This document shows positions 30,746 to 40,767 of a DNA stretch of 64,000 nt, one piece after another. Source of the stretch: DAIDKA01 sp963708865 (GTDB taxonomy: Bacteria > Pseudomonadota > Gammaproteobacteria > Steroidobacterales > Steroidobacteraceae); contig CAVPUC010000004.1 in assembly GCA_963708865.1 (NCBI GenBank), positions 372,001-436,000 of the forward strand, in the 5' to 3' direction. Within the stretch, counting starts at the first letter, position 1; the number at the start of each line of letters is the position of its first letter. Both the position numbers and the translations under genes were made by a program. The notes under the pieces were generated by a model. The model did no database searches and was not told the DNA's origin. It saw nothing but the letters and a program-made list of their open reading frames with translations.

Positions 30746-31614
30746 CGGGAGCCTCGTGGAGCGCTCAAAGCTGGATGGCCTGGCGCGTCCGGTACAGGTG
30801 ATCGCCGTCACCGGCGGCAAAGGTGGCGTCGGCAAGACCTGCGTCGCGGTCAATCTGGCCGCCGCCCTGAGTGCATCCGACAAGCGGGTGGTGCTGCTGG
30901 ACGGCGATCTCGGGCTCGCCAACGTCGACGTGTTCCTGGGCCTGTCGCCGCGCTACACCCTCGCCCACGTGCTGAGTGGGGAGCGCACTTTGGATGAGAT
31001 TCTGGTTACGGCGCCCCAGGGCTTCCATGTGGTGCCCGCGGCCTCCGGCGCCGCCAATCTCGCGAATCTTGATGTCCGCGCGCATCTTGGCCTGGTACAG
31101 GCTTTCAGCGCGTTATCCACCCAGGTGGATGTGATGATCGTCGATACGGCGGCCGGACTGGGCCACGGTGTGACGCAGTTCTCACAGGCCGCACAGCAGG
31201 TGGTGGTTACTATCTGTGATGAGCCTGCATCGCTGACGGACGCCTATGCGCTGGTGAAAGTACTGAGTCGACATCACGGTGTCAGCCGCTTCCGAGTGCT
31301 GACGAACATGGTGCGTTCGCCCGGAGCGGGCCGCGACCTGTTCCGGCGTTTTGAACGGGTGACGACCCGTTTTCTGGATGTGGTGCTGGATTTCGTCGGC
31401 GAGATTCCCGAGGACGAGTATCTGCGCCGCGCCATTCGCGCCCAGCGTACGGTGACCGACGCCTATCCCGCCAGCACCTCGGCCCAGGCCTTCCGCAAGT
31501 TCGCGGTCAAGAGCGCGTCCTGGCCGATACCGGACGGGCCCGCGCGGCAATCTCGAATTCTTCGTTGAACGGCTGGTGCAGCCGCGTCCGGTGCGGCTGG
31601 AGGCCGTCCAATGA
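30732..31614 (+). CDS. flhG: Flagellar number regulator FlhG (FleN), MinD-like ATPase
   Basis: MinD/ParA-type ATPase that limits flagellar number and, in Pseudomonas, binds FleQ. The deviant Walker A GGKGGVGKTCVAVNLA lies near residue 30; LLDGDLGLANVDVFLG and DVMIVDTAAGLG complete the site. ATG 30732 is chosen because GGAG lies nine bases upstream. One extra G near 31545 would end the protein early at RQSRILR; removing it gives NLEFFVERLVQPRPVRLEAVQ and a stop overlapping fliA. Corrected length is about 294 residues. Confidence 0.92.
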
Positions 31615-32340
31615 GCGCTGTGGGCGCCTATACCCAGCAACGCGGGACTGCGGATGCCGATCAGTTGGTGACGCGGCACGCGGAACTCGTGAAACGCATC
31701 GCCTATCATCTTGCGGGTCGTCTGCCGCCCTCGGTGGAGGTGAATGACCTGATTCAGGCCGGGATGCTCGGACTGTTGGAGGCTGCCGCGAACTACACGG
31801 AGAACCGTGGCGCGAGCTTCGAAACATTCGCCGGGAATTCGGATCCGTGGCGCCATGATCGATGCTTTGCGCAAGCTCGACTGGGCACCGCGCTCGGTAC
31901 ATCGCAAAGCGCGCGCCGCCGCGGCCGCGGTGCGCGATATCGAACACGAGACCGGGCGCGACGCCAAGGATGCGGAAGTCGCCGCCCGCATGGGCTGTTC
32001 GCTCGATGACTACTACGCGATCGTGCAGGATGCCGCGAGCTGCCGCCTGACGAGCCTGGATGATCTGACCATCGCCACGGCGGCGGCCGCAGAAACGGTC
32101 GACCCGTTCCGCGAGACTGCCGATGAGGGATTTCGTGGCGCGCTGGTCCATGCCATCGAGGGACTGCCGGAACGGGAGAAATTGGTGATGTCGTTGTATT
32201 ACTCGGATGAACTGAACCTCAAGGAGATCGGCGCCGTACTGAAGGTGACCGAGTCGCGGGTCTGCCAGTTGCACGGGCAGGCGCTGGTGCGGCTGCGCGC
32301 GCGGCTCGCCGCGTGGAAAGACTCGCAGGAGCCGGCCTGA
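31611..32340 (+). CDS. fliA: Flagellar sigma factor FliA (sigma28)
   Basis: Directs transcription of late flagellar and chemotaxis genes. Region 2 is visible as ELVKRIAYHLAGRLPPSVEVNDLIQAGMLGLLEAA, ending FETFAG-IRIRGAMIDALRKLDW. Region 3 has VRDIEHETGRDAKDAEVAARMG, and region 4 has LPEREKLVMSLYYSDELNLKEIG with VTESRVCQLHGQAL. An extra A in the GGGAATTC context near 31837 splits region 2. Corrected length is about 242 residues. Seven FliA-type promoters are recognisable in this window, and two FlgM-type partners are encoded at 46080-47422. Confidence 0.95.
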
Positions 32341-32363
32341 GCCGTTGGCAGGAGGATGTTGCG

Positions 32364-32765
32364 GTGAATCCTGACATGAAGTTCCTGGTGGTCGATGACA
32401 TCGCGACCATGCGCCGTATCGTGAAGACCGTGCTCAATGAGCTCGGCTACACCAATGTCACCGAAGCCGATGACGGCAGCTCGGCGCTGCCGCTGCTGCG
32501 CGACGGCGAATTCGATTTTCTGATCACGGACTGGAACATGCCGGGCATGCCGGGCCTTGATCTGCTCAAGGCAGTACGCGCCAGTGAAAAACTCGCCAAG
32601 CTGCCGGTACTGATGCTGACCGCGGAAGCCAAGCGTGAGCAGATCGTCGCGGCCGCTCAGGCCGGCGTCAACGGCTACGTCATCAAGCCGTTCACCGCCG
32701 CCGTCCTCAAGCAAAAACTGACCACCATCCTCAACACGACGCCCAGCAATGTTGCGGCTCACTAA
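32364..32765 (+). CDS. cheY: Chemotaxis response regulator CheY
   Basis: Single-domain receiver that binds FliM when phosphorylated. It has the acidic pair VVDDIATMRRI, the phospho-acceptor Asp in ITDWNMPGMPG, the conserved Thr in LMLTAEA and the Lys in YVIKPF. The MRRIVKTVLNELGY and GVNGYVIKPF segments are those of the classical flagellar CheY, so this one, rather than the second CheY at 40768, is the likely motor regulator. GTG 32364 has GGAGG eight bases upstream. It lies between fliA and motC; no cheZ follows. Confidence 0.93.
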   Translation: MNPDMKFLVVDDIATMRRIVKTVLNELGYTNVTEADDGSSALPLLRDGEFDFLITDWNMPGMPGLDLLKAVRASEKLAKLPVLMLTAEAKREQIVAAAQAGVNGYVIKPFTAAVLKQKLTTILNTTPSNVAAH

Positions 32766-32779
32766 TCAACGTCGTGGAG

Positions 32780-33533
32780 ATGTGCTACGGACGTACTGAG
32801 CGTCATCGGCCTGTTGTTGGCGCTGTGTGCGATTCTGGTTGGAGCCATGTTGAAGGGCGCCGGCCTGATGGCGCTGGTGTCGACGGCGGGATTTACCGTC
32901 GTGGTTCTGGGCACGGTTGGCGCGATCTGCGTGCAGACGCCGTTGCCCATCATGCGCCACGCGCTGAAGATCCTGCCGTGGGTGATGCGCCCACCGGCGC
33001 TGCAGCCGGAAATGCTGCTGAAGAAGATGCTGGACTGGAGCAATACGGTGCGCCGGCAGGGGCTGCTCGCCCTGGAACCGGCCATGCGCCGCGAGCGCGA
33101 TCCGTTCGTCCGCAAGGCATTGCAGCTGGTCGTGGATGGCAACGAACCGGACGCCATCCGTGGTGCGATGGAGGTCGAGCTGACCACCCGCGAACACACC
33201 GATACTCTGGGCGCCCGAGTGTTCGAGGGCATGGGCGTGTACGCCCCGACGCTCGGCATCATCGGCGCCGTGCTCGGCCTGATGTCGGTGCTGCAGAATC
33301 TCTCCGATCCTTCCAAGCTCGGCCACGGCATCGCCGCCGCCTTCACCGCGACCGTGTATGGCATCGGGCTCGCCAACCTGTTCTTTCTGCCCATCGCCGC
33401 CAAGCTGAAACTGACCATTCATGCGCAATCGCAGGTTCGTGAAATGATCATCGAGGGCATGCTGTGCATCGCCCAGGGCGAGAATCCCCGCATCATCGAG
33501 ACCAAGCTGCGCGGCTTCCTGCAGCAGGCGTAA
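32780..33533 (+). CDS. motC: Flagellar motor stator protein MotC (MotA family)
   Basis: Proton-channel stator subunit. Four membrane helices are visible, with the family segments VRRQGLLALEP and, near the third and fourth helices, YAPTLGIIGAVLGLMSVLQNLSDP and GHGIAAAFTATVYGIGLANLFFLPIAAKLK. ATG 32780 becomes in frame if one inserted T at 32783 is removed, giving MATDVLSVIGLLLALCAILVG. Otherwise the frame opens only at a TTG at 32814. Corrected length is about 250 residues. Partner motD follows three bases downstream. Confidence 0.92.
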
Positions 33534-33536
33534 GCG

Positions 33537-34434
33537 ATGGCGCGCAAGCGGAAGAAACCGGCTGAGGAGGAACCCCGTCATGCGGCATGGGCGATCCCCT
33601 ATGGTGATCTGGTCACGCTGCTGTTCGCGTTCTTCGTGGTGCTGTACGCGGTCTCCTCGGTGAACGAGGGCAAGTACCGCGCGCTTTCCAGCACCTTGTT
33701 CACCGAGTTCAATGGCAAGAAGCCGCCGGGCTACCGCACCGGGCTCGGCCCCGGGAAGCCTCGTGGTCGCCAAGCCCTACCCGCCCGCACCGGTGAAGCC
33801 GGTGGCGACCGATTCACACGAAATCTTTGCCGATACCGCCACGGTCACCCGCCAGCAGGCGGAGGAAATCGCCCGTTCGCAGGCCGAGTCGCTGGCACTG
33901 GACAACGTCGCCAAGGGCATCAGCACGGCAATGTCGGACCTGATCAAGGCAAATCTGGTGGTGGTGCGCCGCAACGGCACCACCGTTGAGGTGGAGATCC
34001 GCACCGATATCCTCTTTCCCAGTGGCAGTGCGACGCTGTCGCCGACCGCGGTGGAGGTGATCCGCAAGCTCGCGCTGTCCCTGGCTTCTTTGCCTAATCC
34101 GGTGCGTGTCGAAGGCCATACCGACAGCCAGCCGATCGAAACGGCCGCGTTTCCCTCCAACTGGGAACTCTCCTCGGCGCGTGCCGCAAGCGTCGTGCAC
34201 CTGATCGCCAACAGCGGCATCAACCCGGCACGGCTGTCCGTGATCGGCCGCGCGCAGTACAGTCCGGCACAGTCCAATGGCACGGTCGCCGGCCGCAATG
34301 CCAATCGTCGCGTGCTGATTGCGATCCTGCCGCCGGGTAATCCCGATCCGGGCGCCCCTCCCGCGCCCGCGCCCGCGCCGCCACAGTCACAACCGACGGC
34401 GCCTGCGGTGGCGGAAGTTCAAGCCGCGCACTAG
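33537..34434 (+). CDS. motD: Flagellar motor stator protein MotD (MotB family)
   Basis: Stator subunit anchored to peptidoglycan. A basic start (MARKRKKPAEEE) leads to one transmembrane helix with the essential aspartate, AIPYGDLVTLLFAFFVVLYAVS. The periplasmic OmpA-like domain has ILFPSGSATLSPTAVEVI, VRVEGHTDSQPI, WELSSARAASVVHLI and GRNANRRVLI. The tail is Ala/Pro-rich. One inserted base near 33755, in GGCCCCGGG, breaks the linker. Corrected length is about 298 residues. Confidence 0.93.
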
Positions 34435-34447
34435 GCGCCGGCGTGCA

Positions 34448-34463
34448 TGGCACGCTTCCTGCA
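34448..34463 (+). promoter_or_regulatory. Sigma54 promoter before the DUF2802 gene
   Basis: TGGCACGCTTCCTGCA, GG-N10-GC spacing with a full TGGCACG -24 element, 76 bases before the ATG at 34539. It suggests that this gene is switched on with the FleQ-dependent class. Confidence 0.85.
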
Positions 34464-34538
34464 CCTTCTTCCAGCAGGTTTGCGACTCGCCGGAAATCCG
34501 ACACGAGACGATGTGAACTGCGTCACAGGAAGACTGCA

Positions 34539-35006
34539 ATGATTCAAACTGCCATCCATCCCGCCCTCGCCGTGCACTCGACCCCAATCATGGGATATGT
34601 GCTGGTGATGCCACCGGACTACATCCTGATTCCCTTGACCGGCGCACTGGTCGTGCTGGCCGGAGTGCTGATCGCAGCCTTCTTCGCGGCGCGCGTAAAA
34701 CGCGCCGTCACCGGTCAATCCCGAGAAATTCTGGGCAGCGCAGCCTGGCTCGCCGAACAGATCGACCAGCTCGGCGCCGCCTTGAACGTCACCGACTCGC
34801 GCATCGCGGCGCTCGCCGCACGCCTGGATGAGCACACCCGTAGCACGCAAGGCACCGGTTCCACAAGCTACAACGTCGCGATTCGCATGGCGCGCAGCGG
34901 CGCTTCACGTCAGGAGCTGATGACTACCTGTGGTGTGACGCAGCAGGAAGCGGATTTGGTGCTGCGCCTGCATGCTGCGGATCCCAGCGTGCGCTCGGCC
35001 GCCTGA
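34539..35006 (+). CDS. DUF2802 membrane-anchored protein of flagellar/chemotaxis loci
   Basis: Intact 155-residue frame with one transmembrane helix (YILIPLTGALVVLAGVLIAAFFA, about residues 28-50), a helical stretch, and a C-terminal segment YNVAIRMARSGASRQELMTTCGVTQQEADLVLRLH. This segment is typical of DUF2802 proteins found next to chemotaxis genes in pseudomonads and their relatives. It looks like a small helix-turn-helix-type fold. Molecular function is unknown. It has its own sigma54 promoter and is followed by a FliA promoter for the STAS-cheA operon. Confidence 0.75.
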   Translation: MIQTAIHPALAVHSTPIMGYVLVMPPDYILIPLTGALVVLAGVLIAAFFAARVKRAVTGQSREILGSAAWLAEQIDQLGAALNVTDSRIAALAARLDEHTRSTQGTGSTSYNVAIRMARSGASRQELMTTCGVTQQEADLVLRLHAADPSVRSAA

Positions 35007-35021
35007 AATACCTGTTTCGAC

Positions 35022-35048
35022 TCAAGCCGGAGCACTGCCAGCCGATAT
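35022..35048 (+). promoter_or_regulatory. Sigma28 (FliA) promoter of the STAS-cheA operon
   Basis: TCAAGCCG, 11 bases, GCCGATAT, ending 44 bases before the ATG at 35093. It places the main chemotaxis operon in the late class. Confidence 0.75.
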
Positions 35049-35092
35049 CAGGATGTCAAAAAGCGCCACGCCCATGGCCTTATGGATCCGGA

Positions 35093-35428
35093 ATGAAAGC
35101 AGCCCGCAAAACGGTGCGCCGCCGCACCAGCAAGACATCTGATTCACTGCCCAGATCAGAAGTCATTGCCTTGCCCGCGGACTGTACCGTGCGCCATATC
35201 GGCGCGCTGCGCGACCAGCTGTGCGGTGTGCCGCAGGATGTGCGCAACATCACACTCGATCTGCGCCGACTGGAACGGTTTGACACGGCAACCCTGCAGT
35301 TGATCGCCGCCTTCGTCCGCGACCACACCGCCCGCGGTACCAATCTCCTCACCTGTGGCAATCGCCCCGCCTGGGACGAGGCTGCGCAACTGCTGGGACT
35401 CAGCGCCGCCCTTGACGGCAGAGTCTGA
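35093..35428 (+). CDS. STAS-domain protein at the head of the chemotaxis operon
   Basis: Intact 111-residue frame. After a basic start (about 20 residues), it shows the STAS pattern: VIALPADCTVRHIGALRDQL, ITLDLRRLERFDTATLQLIAAFVRDHTARG, LLTCGNRPAWDEAAQLLGLSA. Such domains act as anti-anti-sigma-type or scaffold modules. In the usual SpoIIAA position the phosphorylatable residue would be near DTATLQ, where threonines are present. It ends six bases before cheA, so it should be made in step with the kinase. Its partner is not identified. Confidence 0.75.
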   Translation: MKAARKTVRRRTSKTSDSLPRSEVIALPADCTVRHIGALRDQLCGVPQDVRNITLDLRRLERFDTATLQLIAAFVRDHTARGTNLLTCGNRPAWDEAAQLLGLSAALDGRV

Positions 35429-35434
35429 AGTGTC

Positions 35435-37522
35435 ATGACCATCGATCTCACCCAGTTTCACGATGCTTTCTTCGATGAGAGCTTCGAGGCGCTGGACTCG
35501 ATGGAGTCCGAACTGCTGAAACTGGACACCGGCTGTCCCGACCCGGAGGCGATCAACACGGTCTTTCGCGTCGCCCATTCAATCAAGGGCGGCGCTGCTA
35601 CATTCGGCTTTGCCGAAGTTGCCTCCTTCACCCACAGCCTGGAAACGCTCCTGGATGAGCTGCGCGGCAAGCGCTTGGCCGTCACACAGCGGATTTGCGA
35701 TCTGCTGCTGAAGTCGGTGGACATCATGCGCGCCATGCTGCAGGCGGCCAAGACCAAGCAGCCCATCGCCATGCAGAGCGTGGCCGACCTGCAGTTCGAT
35801 ATTGAACTGGTCATCGTCCAGCGTGATACCGGAATCGCCGCATCCCCCTCGCCCACCGGCGGCGCAGCCGACTCGAGCGATGCGACCCACCCGCAAGGCC
35901 TCAGCGCTGATGAGCCGCGCAACATCGAGTGGCTGATCGAACTGCGCCCCGGACCGGCTTTCTTCGAGCGCGGCACCGATCCGGTGCGGATCTTTCGGGA
36001 GCTGGGAGTACTCGGCTCCCTCGCGGTCAGCGCCCGTCTTGATGCCCTGCCCTCGTGTCAGGACCTGGACCCGAAGCGATGCTACCTCAGCTGGTCCCTC
36101 ACGCTGCTCAGCGACGCGCCCGAAGCGGCGATTCGGGAAATCTTTGAATGGCTGAATGCGGACTGCGAATTGACCGTCAGCACGCGCGCCGCCCCTCCCG
36201 ACATCGCCACTGCGGCGGCGTTCGGCGCGGAGGAGGTTGACACTACCGCGCAGGCCGGCGCACCCACGGTGTCCTCACCACGCCTTGCCAGCGCCCCGAT
36301 GCTGGCCGATTCGGCACAACCGGCGCAGGCGGCGTTTGCCAATGAATCCGGCTCGATCCGTGTCGGGGTCGAGAAGGTCGATGAGCTGATCAATACCGTG
36401 GGCGAACTTGTAATCACCCATGCGATGTTGAGTCAGATCTGCCACGGCATCAGTGGCCCCGCGGCCGAGCTACTGCGTTCAGGCATGCAACAACTGGAAC
36501 GGAACATGCGGCAGCTGCAGGAAGGCGTGATGCGGGTACGCATGCTCCCGATCAGCGTCGTCTTCAGCCGCTTTCCGCGCATGGTGCGGGATCTGGCGCA
36601 ACGGCTCGACAAACAGGTCGAACTGAAGATCATCGGGGAGACCACGGAACTGGACAAGACCGTGCTGGAGAAAATCGGCGACCCGCTGGTGCACCTGGTC
36701 CGCAACTGCATCGACCACGGCATCGAGAACGCCGCGGCGCGCGCCGCCGCCGGCAAGAACATCACCGGCACGATTTATCTCAACGCCAGCCATCGCGGCG
36801 GCAATATCGACATCGAGGTCGGTGATGACGGCGGCGGCCTCAACTGCGAGCGGATTCTGGCCAAGGCGCGCGCCGCCGGCCTGGTCGACGCGGATGACAA
36901 GCTCAGCGAGGCTGAAATCCAGCAGCTGATCTTCCTGCCGGGATTCTCCACCGCGGAGGTCACTACCGACCTCTCCGGGCGCGGCGTCGGCATGGATGTG
37001 GTCCGGCGCAATGTGACTGATCTGGGCGGCAAGATCGAGGTGTACAGCACGCGCGGACAAGGTTCCAGATTCCTGATCACCCTGCCGCTGACGCTTGCGA
37101 TTGTGGATGGCCTGTCGGTGGCGGTGGGCGACCAGATCTACATCCTGCCGATGATGTCCACCATCGAGTCGCTGCGTCTGGCTCCCACTCAGGTGACCAG
37201 CATTGCCGAGGGCCGCGAAGTCTTCGCCTTCCGCGATGAATACCTGCCCATCATCCGGCTCAACAAGATCTTCGATCTGACGCCGCGCGCCCGCGCCCTG
37301 CATGAGGGGCTGGTCGTGGTCGTGGAAGGCGCAGGTCGGCGCGTCGGCCTGTTTGTCGATGACCTGGTGGGCCAGCAGCAGGTGGTGATCAAGTCGCTGG
37401 AAACCCACTACGGCCGCGTCTCCGGAATCTCGGCCGCAACCATCCTCGGCGATGGTTCGGTCGCGCTGATCCTGGACGTGCCAGACCTGATCCGCAACGC
37501 CTCGCTTCGAGTGGCGGCCTAG
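35435..37522 (+). CDS. cheA: Chemotaxis histidine kinase CheA
   Basis: Central kinase of the chemotaxis array. The intact 695-residue frame has an N-terminal Hpt domain with the phospho-histidine in RVAHSIKGGAATFGF (about residue 50). A second domain spans about residues 165-265. The dimerisation helices start at SIRVGVEKVDELINTVGEL. The ATPase has HLVRNCIDHGIE, DDGGGL and GFSTAEVTTDLSGRGVGMDVV. The CheW-like end runs to SLRVAA. It follows the STAS gene and precedes cheW by 25 bases. Confidence 0.97.
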   Translation: MTIDLTQFHDAFFDESFEALDSMESELLKLDTGCPDPEAINTVFRVAHSIKGGAATFGFAEVASFTHSLETLLDELRGKRLAVTQRICDLLLKSVDIMRAMLQAAKTKQPIAMQSVADLQFDIELVIVQRDTGIAASPSPTGGAADSSDATHPQGLSADEPRNIEWLIELRPGPAFFERGTDPVRIFRELGVLGSLAVSARLDALPSCQDLDPKRCYLSWSLTLLSDAPEAAIREIFEWLNADCELTVSTRAAPPDIATAAAFGAEEVDTTAQAGAPTVSSPRLASAPMLADSAQPAQAAFANESGSIRVGVEKVDELINTVGELVITHAMLSQICHGISGPAAELLRSGMQQLERNMRQLQEGVMRVRMLPISVVFSRFPRMVRDLAQRLDKQVELKIIGETTELDKTVLEKIGDPLVHLVRNCIDHGIENAAARAAAGKNITGTIYLNASHRGGNIDIEVGDDGGGLNCERILAKARAAGLVDADDKLSEAEIQQLIFLPGFSTAEVTTDLSGRGVGMDVVRRNVTDLGGKIEVYSTRGQGSRFLITLPLTLAIVDGLSVAVGDQIYILPMMSTIESLRLAPTQVTSIAEGREVFAFRDEYLPIIRLNKIFDLTPRARALHEGLVVVVEGAGRRVGLFVDDLVGQQQVVIKSLETHYGRVSGISAATILGDGSVALILDVPDLIRNASLRVAA

Positions 37523-37547
37523 CCGCCCTTTGCTGGAGATCTCGATC

Positions 37548-38057
37548 ATGCCCAGTCCGTCCAACCCCCCAACCGCCGCCGCCGCGGTAAACCAGGTCCT
37601 GACGTTTGTCATCGGCGATGCCACCTACGGCATCGACATCCCCTGCGTGCAGGAGATTCGCGGCTGGACACCGGTCACCCGGCTGCCGCAGGCGCCGGCC
37701 GATGTGCTCGGCGTCCTCAATCTGCGCGGCTCCATCGTGCCGGTCCTGGACCTGCGACTGAAGTTCGGCAGTACCAACGTGCAGTACACACCGATCACCG
37801 TGATTATCGTGGTGTCAGTGATGTCCGCGAAGGGCGCACGCGAATTCGGCATGGTCGTGGACGGCGTCTCGGACGTGATTGACATCACCGCGCATGACGT
37901 TAAGCCGGCGCCGGACCTGGGCGCCGCCGCGAGCGGCGCCTACATTCGCGGTCTGATTCCGGTCAGTGGCCGCATGGTGGTCCTGCTGGATGTGGAGCTG
38001 CTGATCGGCAAGGAATTCGCCGCTGCGGCATCTGCCGGCGCCACGCAGGCCGCCTGA
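37548..38057 (+). CDS. cheW: Chemotaxis coupling protein CheW
   Basis: SH3-like adaptor linking CheA to receptors. The roughly 169-residue protein from ATG 37548 has QVLTFVIGDATYGIDIPCVQEIRGWTPVTRLP, GVLNLRGSIVPVLDLRLKFG and IIVVSVMSAKGAREFGMVVDGVSDV. The start is chosen for GGAG about 10 bases upstream; an upstream TTG is less likely. The frame is intact and the MCP follows 13 bases after the stop. Confidence 0.95.
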   Translation: MPSPSNPPTAAAAVNQVLTFVIGDATYGIDIPCVQEIRGWTPVTRLPQAPADVLGVLNLRGSIVPVLDLRLKFGSTNVQYTPITVIIVVSVMSAKGAREFGMVVDGVSDVIDITAHDVKPAPDLGAAASGAYIRGLIPVSGRMVVLLDVELLIGKEFAAAASAGATQAA

Positions 38058-38070
38058 GCATGACAGCATC

Positions 38071-40718
38071 ATGAATCTACTTCGCCAAATGCACCTGCGG
38101 CAGAAATTCGCGCTGCTGATCGCCGCGATGGCGCTGCCGGCTGTGCTGTTGGCGGCCTTTTACCTGCCGCAATCCAACCGGGATGTGGGCACCGCGCGCA
38201 ACGAGCTGCAAGGCGCCCGCTACATGCAGTCTGCAGGCTCGCTGCTCGCCCGCGTGACTCGTCATCGCACCGTCAGCAACGCCCTCTTAAGCGGGGACAC
38301 CGCCGGGCGCGCCGAGAGCGTGCGGCTAGAGGCATACATTGAAAAACAGATCGAGCAGTTGAATGCCCTGGACACCGAGCTCGGCGGGCGGTTTGGCACC
38401 ACCCCTTCGTGGCACGAAGTGACGGCGCAGTGGCGCAAGATCCAATCCGGTGCTGCCAGCACGACCCCGGAGCAGAACCTCGCCGATCACGACGTGATGA
38501 TCCATGACCTCACCACGCTCATGGCGCGCGTCACCAAGGCATCGCAGATGGATCTGGATCCGGATGAATTCACCGATGACCTGATCATCGCCGCGACCCG
38601 CAATGTGGCCCAGGCCGTCATTGCGTTTTCGAACGTGAACCAGCACTCCATGGACGTTGCCGTCAAGGGCTACCTGGGCGGCGATGACCGTACCGCCATC
38701 CAGATCTACCTTGGCGAGATCCAGCAGAACCTGGATGAGATGACGCAGCAGCTGGTTGCCCAGCCGGACATGCAGCCGCTGCTGGCTGCGGCACAACTAC
38801 AGATGGCCGGGTACCGGCGCATGGCCCAGACGCGGATATTGAACGCGCAAAAGATCAGCATCAGCGCTGCGGAAGTGTACGCAGCGGGCACACCGGTGGT
38901 CGGTGCCCTGCAGGTGCTGTCCGACTCAAGTTATGCACAGCATGCAAACCGCGCTGCAGGGCCGCGCGTCGAGCAAGACGACCGCGCGTAATCTCGCAAT
39001 CGCGGTGGCAGCCGGCGCGCTGGGCGTTGCGCTGCTGATCAGCTGGGCGATCGCCTCGGGGCTGCGCAGCTCGCTCGGGCGTGCGGCGGCCGTATTCCGT
39101 GAGATTGCCGACGGTCGCTACGACAGCACCATCCCCGACGGCGGCGCGGATGAGGCGGGCCAGGTCCTGGCGGGCTTGCGCAGCATGCAGGACAAGCTGC
39201 GACTGCAGATCGCAACCGAGCGGGGCGTCGCGGCGGAGAACGCGCGAATCCGCCAGGCTCTGGATCGGGTCTCCACCAGCGTGATCCTGGCGGATGCGTC
39301 CCGTGACCATCATCTACATCAATGATATCGGCAAGGCGATGTTCGAGCGCACGCAGGGCCAGATTTCTCGATCGCTGCCCGGCTTCGCGCCAGCCAACCT
39401 GCTCGGATCCAGTCTGGACGCCTTGGTCTGCGAACCGGCCCACGAGCGCGGGCTCGCGCAGCAGCTGAGCGACGGCCAGGTGCAAGAGCTGAAACTGGGC
39501 GACTGCGCCTTTCGTATCGTCGTGAGTGCCGTCATGGGGCGTGATGGCCAGCGCATCGGCACCGTCATGGAATGGGCCGACCGCACCCTCGAGGTTGCGG
39601 TCGAGAGCCAGATGCAGAACATGCTGCAGGCCGTGATCGCCGGTGACCTCACCCAGCGTCTGCCGCTGGAGGGCAAGAGCGGGTTCTTCGAAGTGCTCTC
39701 CCGCTCGGTCAATCAGCTCGCCGATAACATTGCCGAAATCGTCGCTACCGTGAAACTCGCGGCCCGGGACGTCTATAGCGGCGCCGAGGGCATTTCGCAG
39801 GGTAACGTGAACCTGTCCGAGCGTACCGTGCAGCAGACCGCGTCGCTCGAGACGACCGCGGCCTCGGTGGAGCGGATTACCGCGACCGTGCATCAAAATG
39901 CCGAGAGCGCCGGCCGCGCCAGTGCGCTGGCGACCACCGCCAGTGACCAGGCTGAGAACGGCGGCGGCGTGGTGGCGCAGGCGGTGCGCGCCATGTCCGA
40001 CATCAACGATGCGTCACGGCGCATCGCCGACATCATCGGCGTCATCGACGAGATTGCCTTTCAGACCAACCTTTTGGCGCTCAATGCGGCTGTCGAGGCC
40101 GCGCGCGCCGGCGAACACGGGCGCGGCTTTGCGGTGGTGGCGAGCGAAGTGCGCAATCTCGCCGGCCGGTCGGCCACCGCGGCGCGCGAAATCAAGGCGC
40201 TCATCCAAGACTCGGTGCGCAAGGTCAACGACGGTTCCGAGCTGGTGACCCGCTCGGGCGAGACCCTCGGGCAGATCGTCGCCTCCATCAAGACGGTGTC
40301 TGGCCTGGTGGCGGAGATTGCGGGCGCCTCCCGGGAGCAGTCCCAGGGTATCGAGCAGATCAAGAAGTCGGTGCTGCAGATGGATGAGTTCACGCAGACC
40401 AATGGCACGCTCGTGGCGCAGGCCGCGGCGGCGTCCCAGACCATGGCGCAAAGAGCCGGTGTGCTCAACGCCATGATGGGGCGGTATCAACTGGATGAGG
40501 CGATGGATCCGAAGCTTGAGTCGGCCGCCGTACAGGCGAGCGCGCACTACGCCGCAGCCGCCGCCAGCACGGCCGCCGCGGCCCGGGTGGCGGAACGCCG
40601 CGGCACCGCCCGGCCCTGGTCCGCGCACCGCTCCGGGCGTCCGGCGTCGGCGAATCCCGCCCCACCGCAATCGCGGTTCACCAAAGTCGCGGACGAAACG
40701 GACTGGAAGGAGTTCTGA
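38071..40718 (+). CDS. Methyl-accepting chemotaxis protein with PAS-like segment and C-terminal xWxxF tether
   Basis: Transmembrane receptor of about 880 residues. A first helix (FALLIAAMALPAVLLAAFYL) is followed by a periplasmic helical domain of about 250 residues with no ligand motif I recognise. A second helix (LAIAVAAGALGVALLISWAIA), a HAMP-type region, a PAS-like stretch (SVILADA...IIYINDIGKAMFERT), and the signalling hairpin IDEIAFQTNLLALNAAVEAARAGEHGRGFAVVASEVRNLA follow. The last five residues, DWKEF, fit the xWxxF tether that recruits CheR and CheB. Two inserted bases, near 38930 and 39295, break the frame. Gene order suggests that it signals through the adjacent CheA/CheW. Confidence 0.9.
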
Positions 40719-40767
40719 TGTACAGCTTGCCCAATATCAACGGCGTGTCCATGCATAGGAGGCCATC

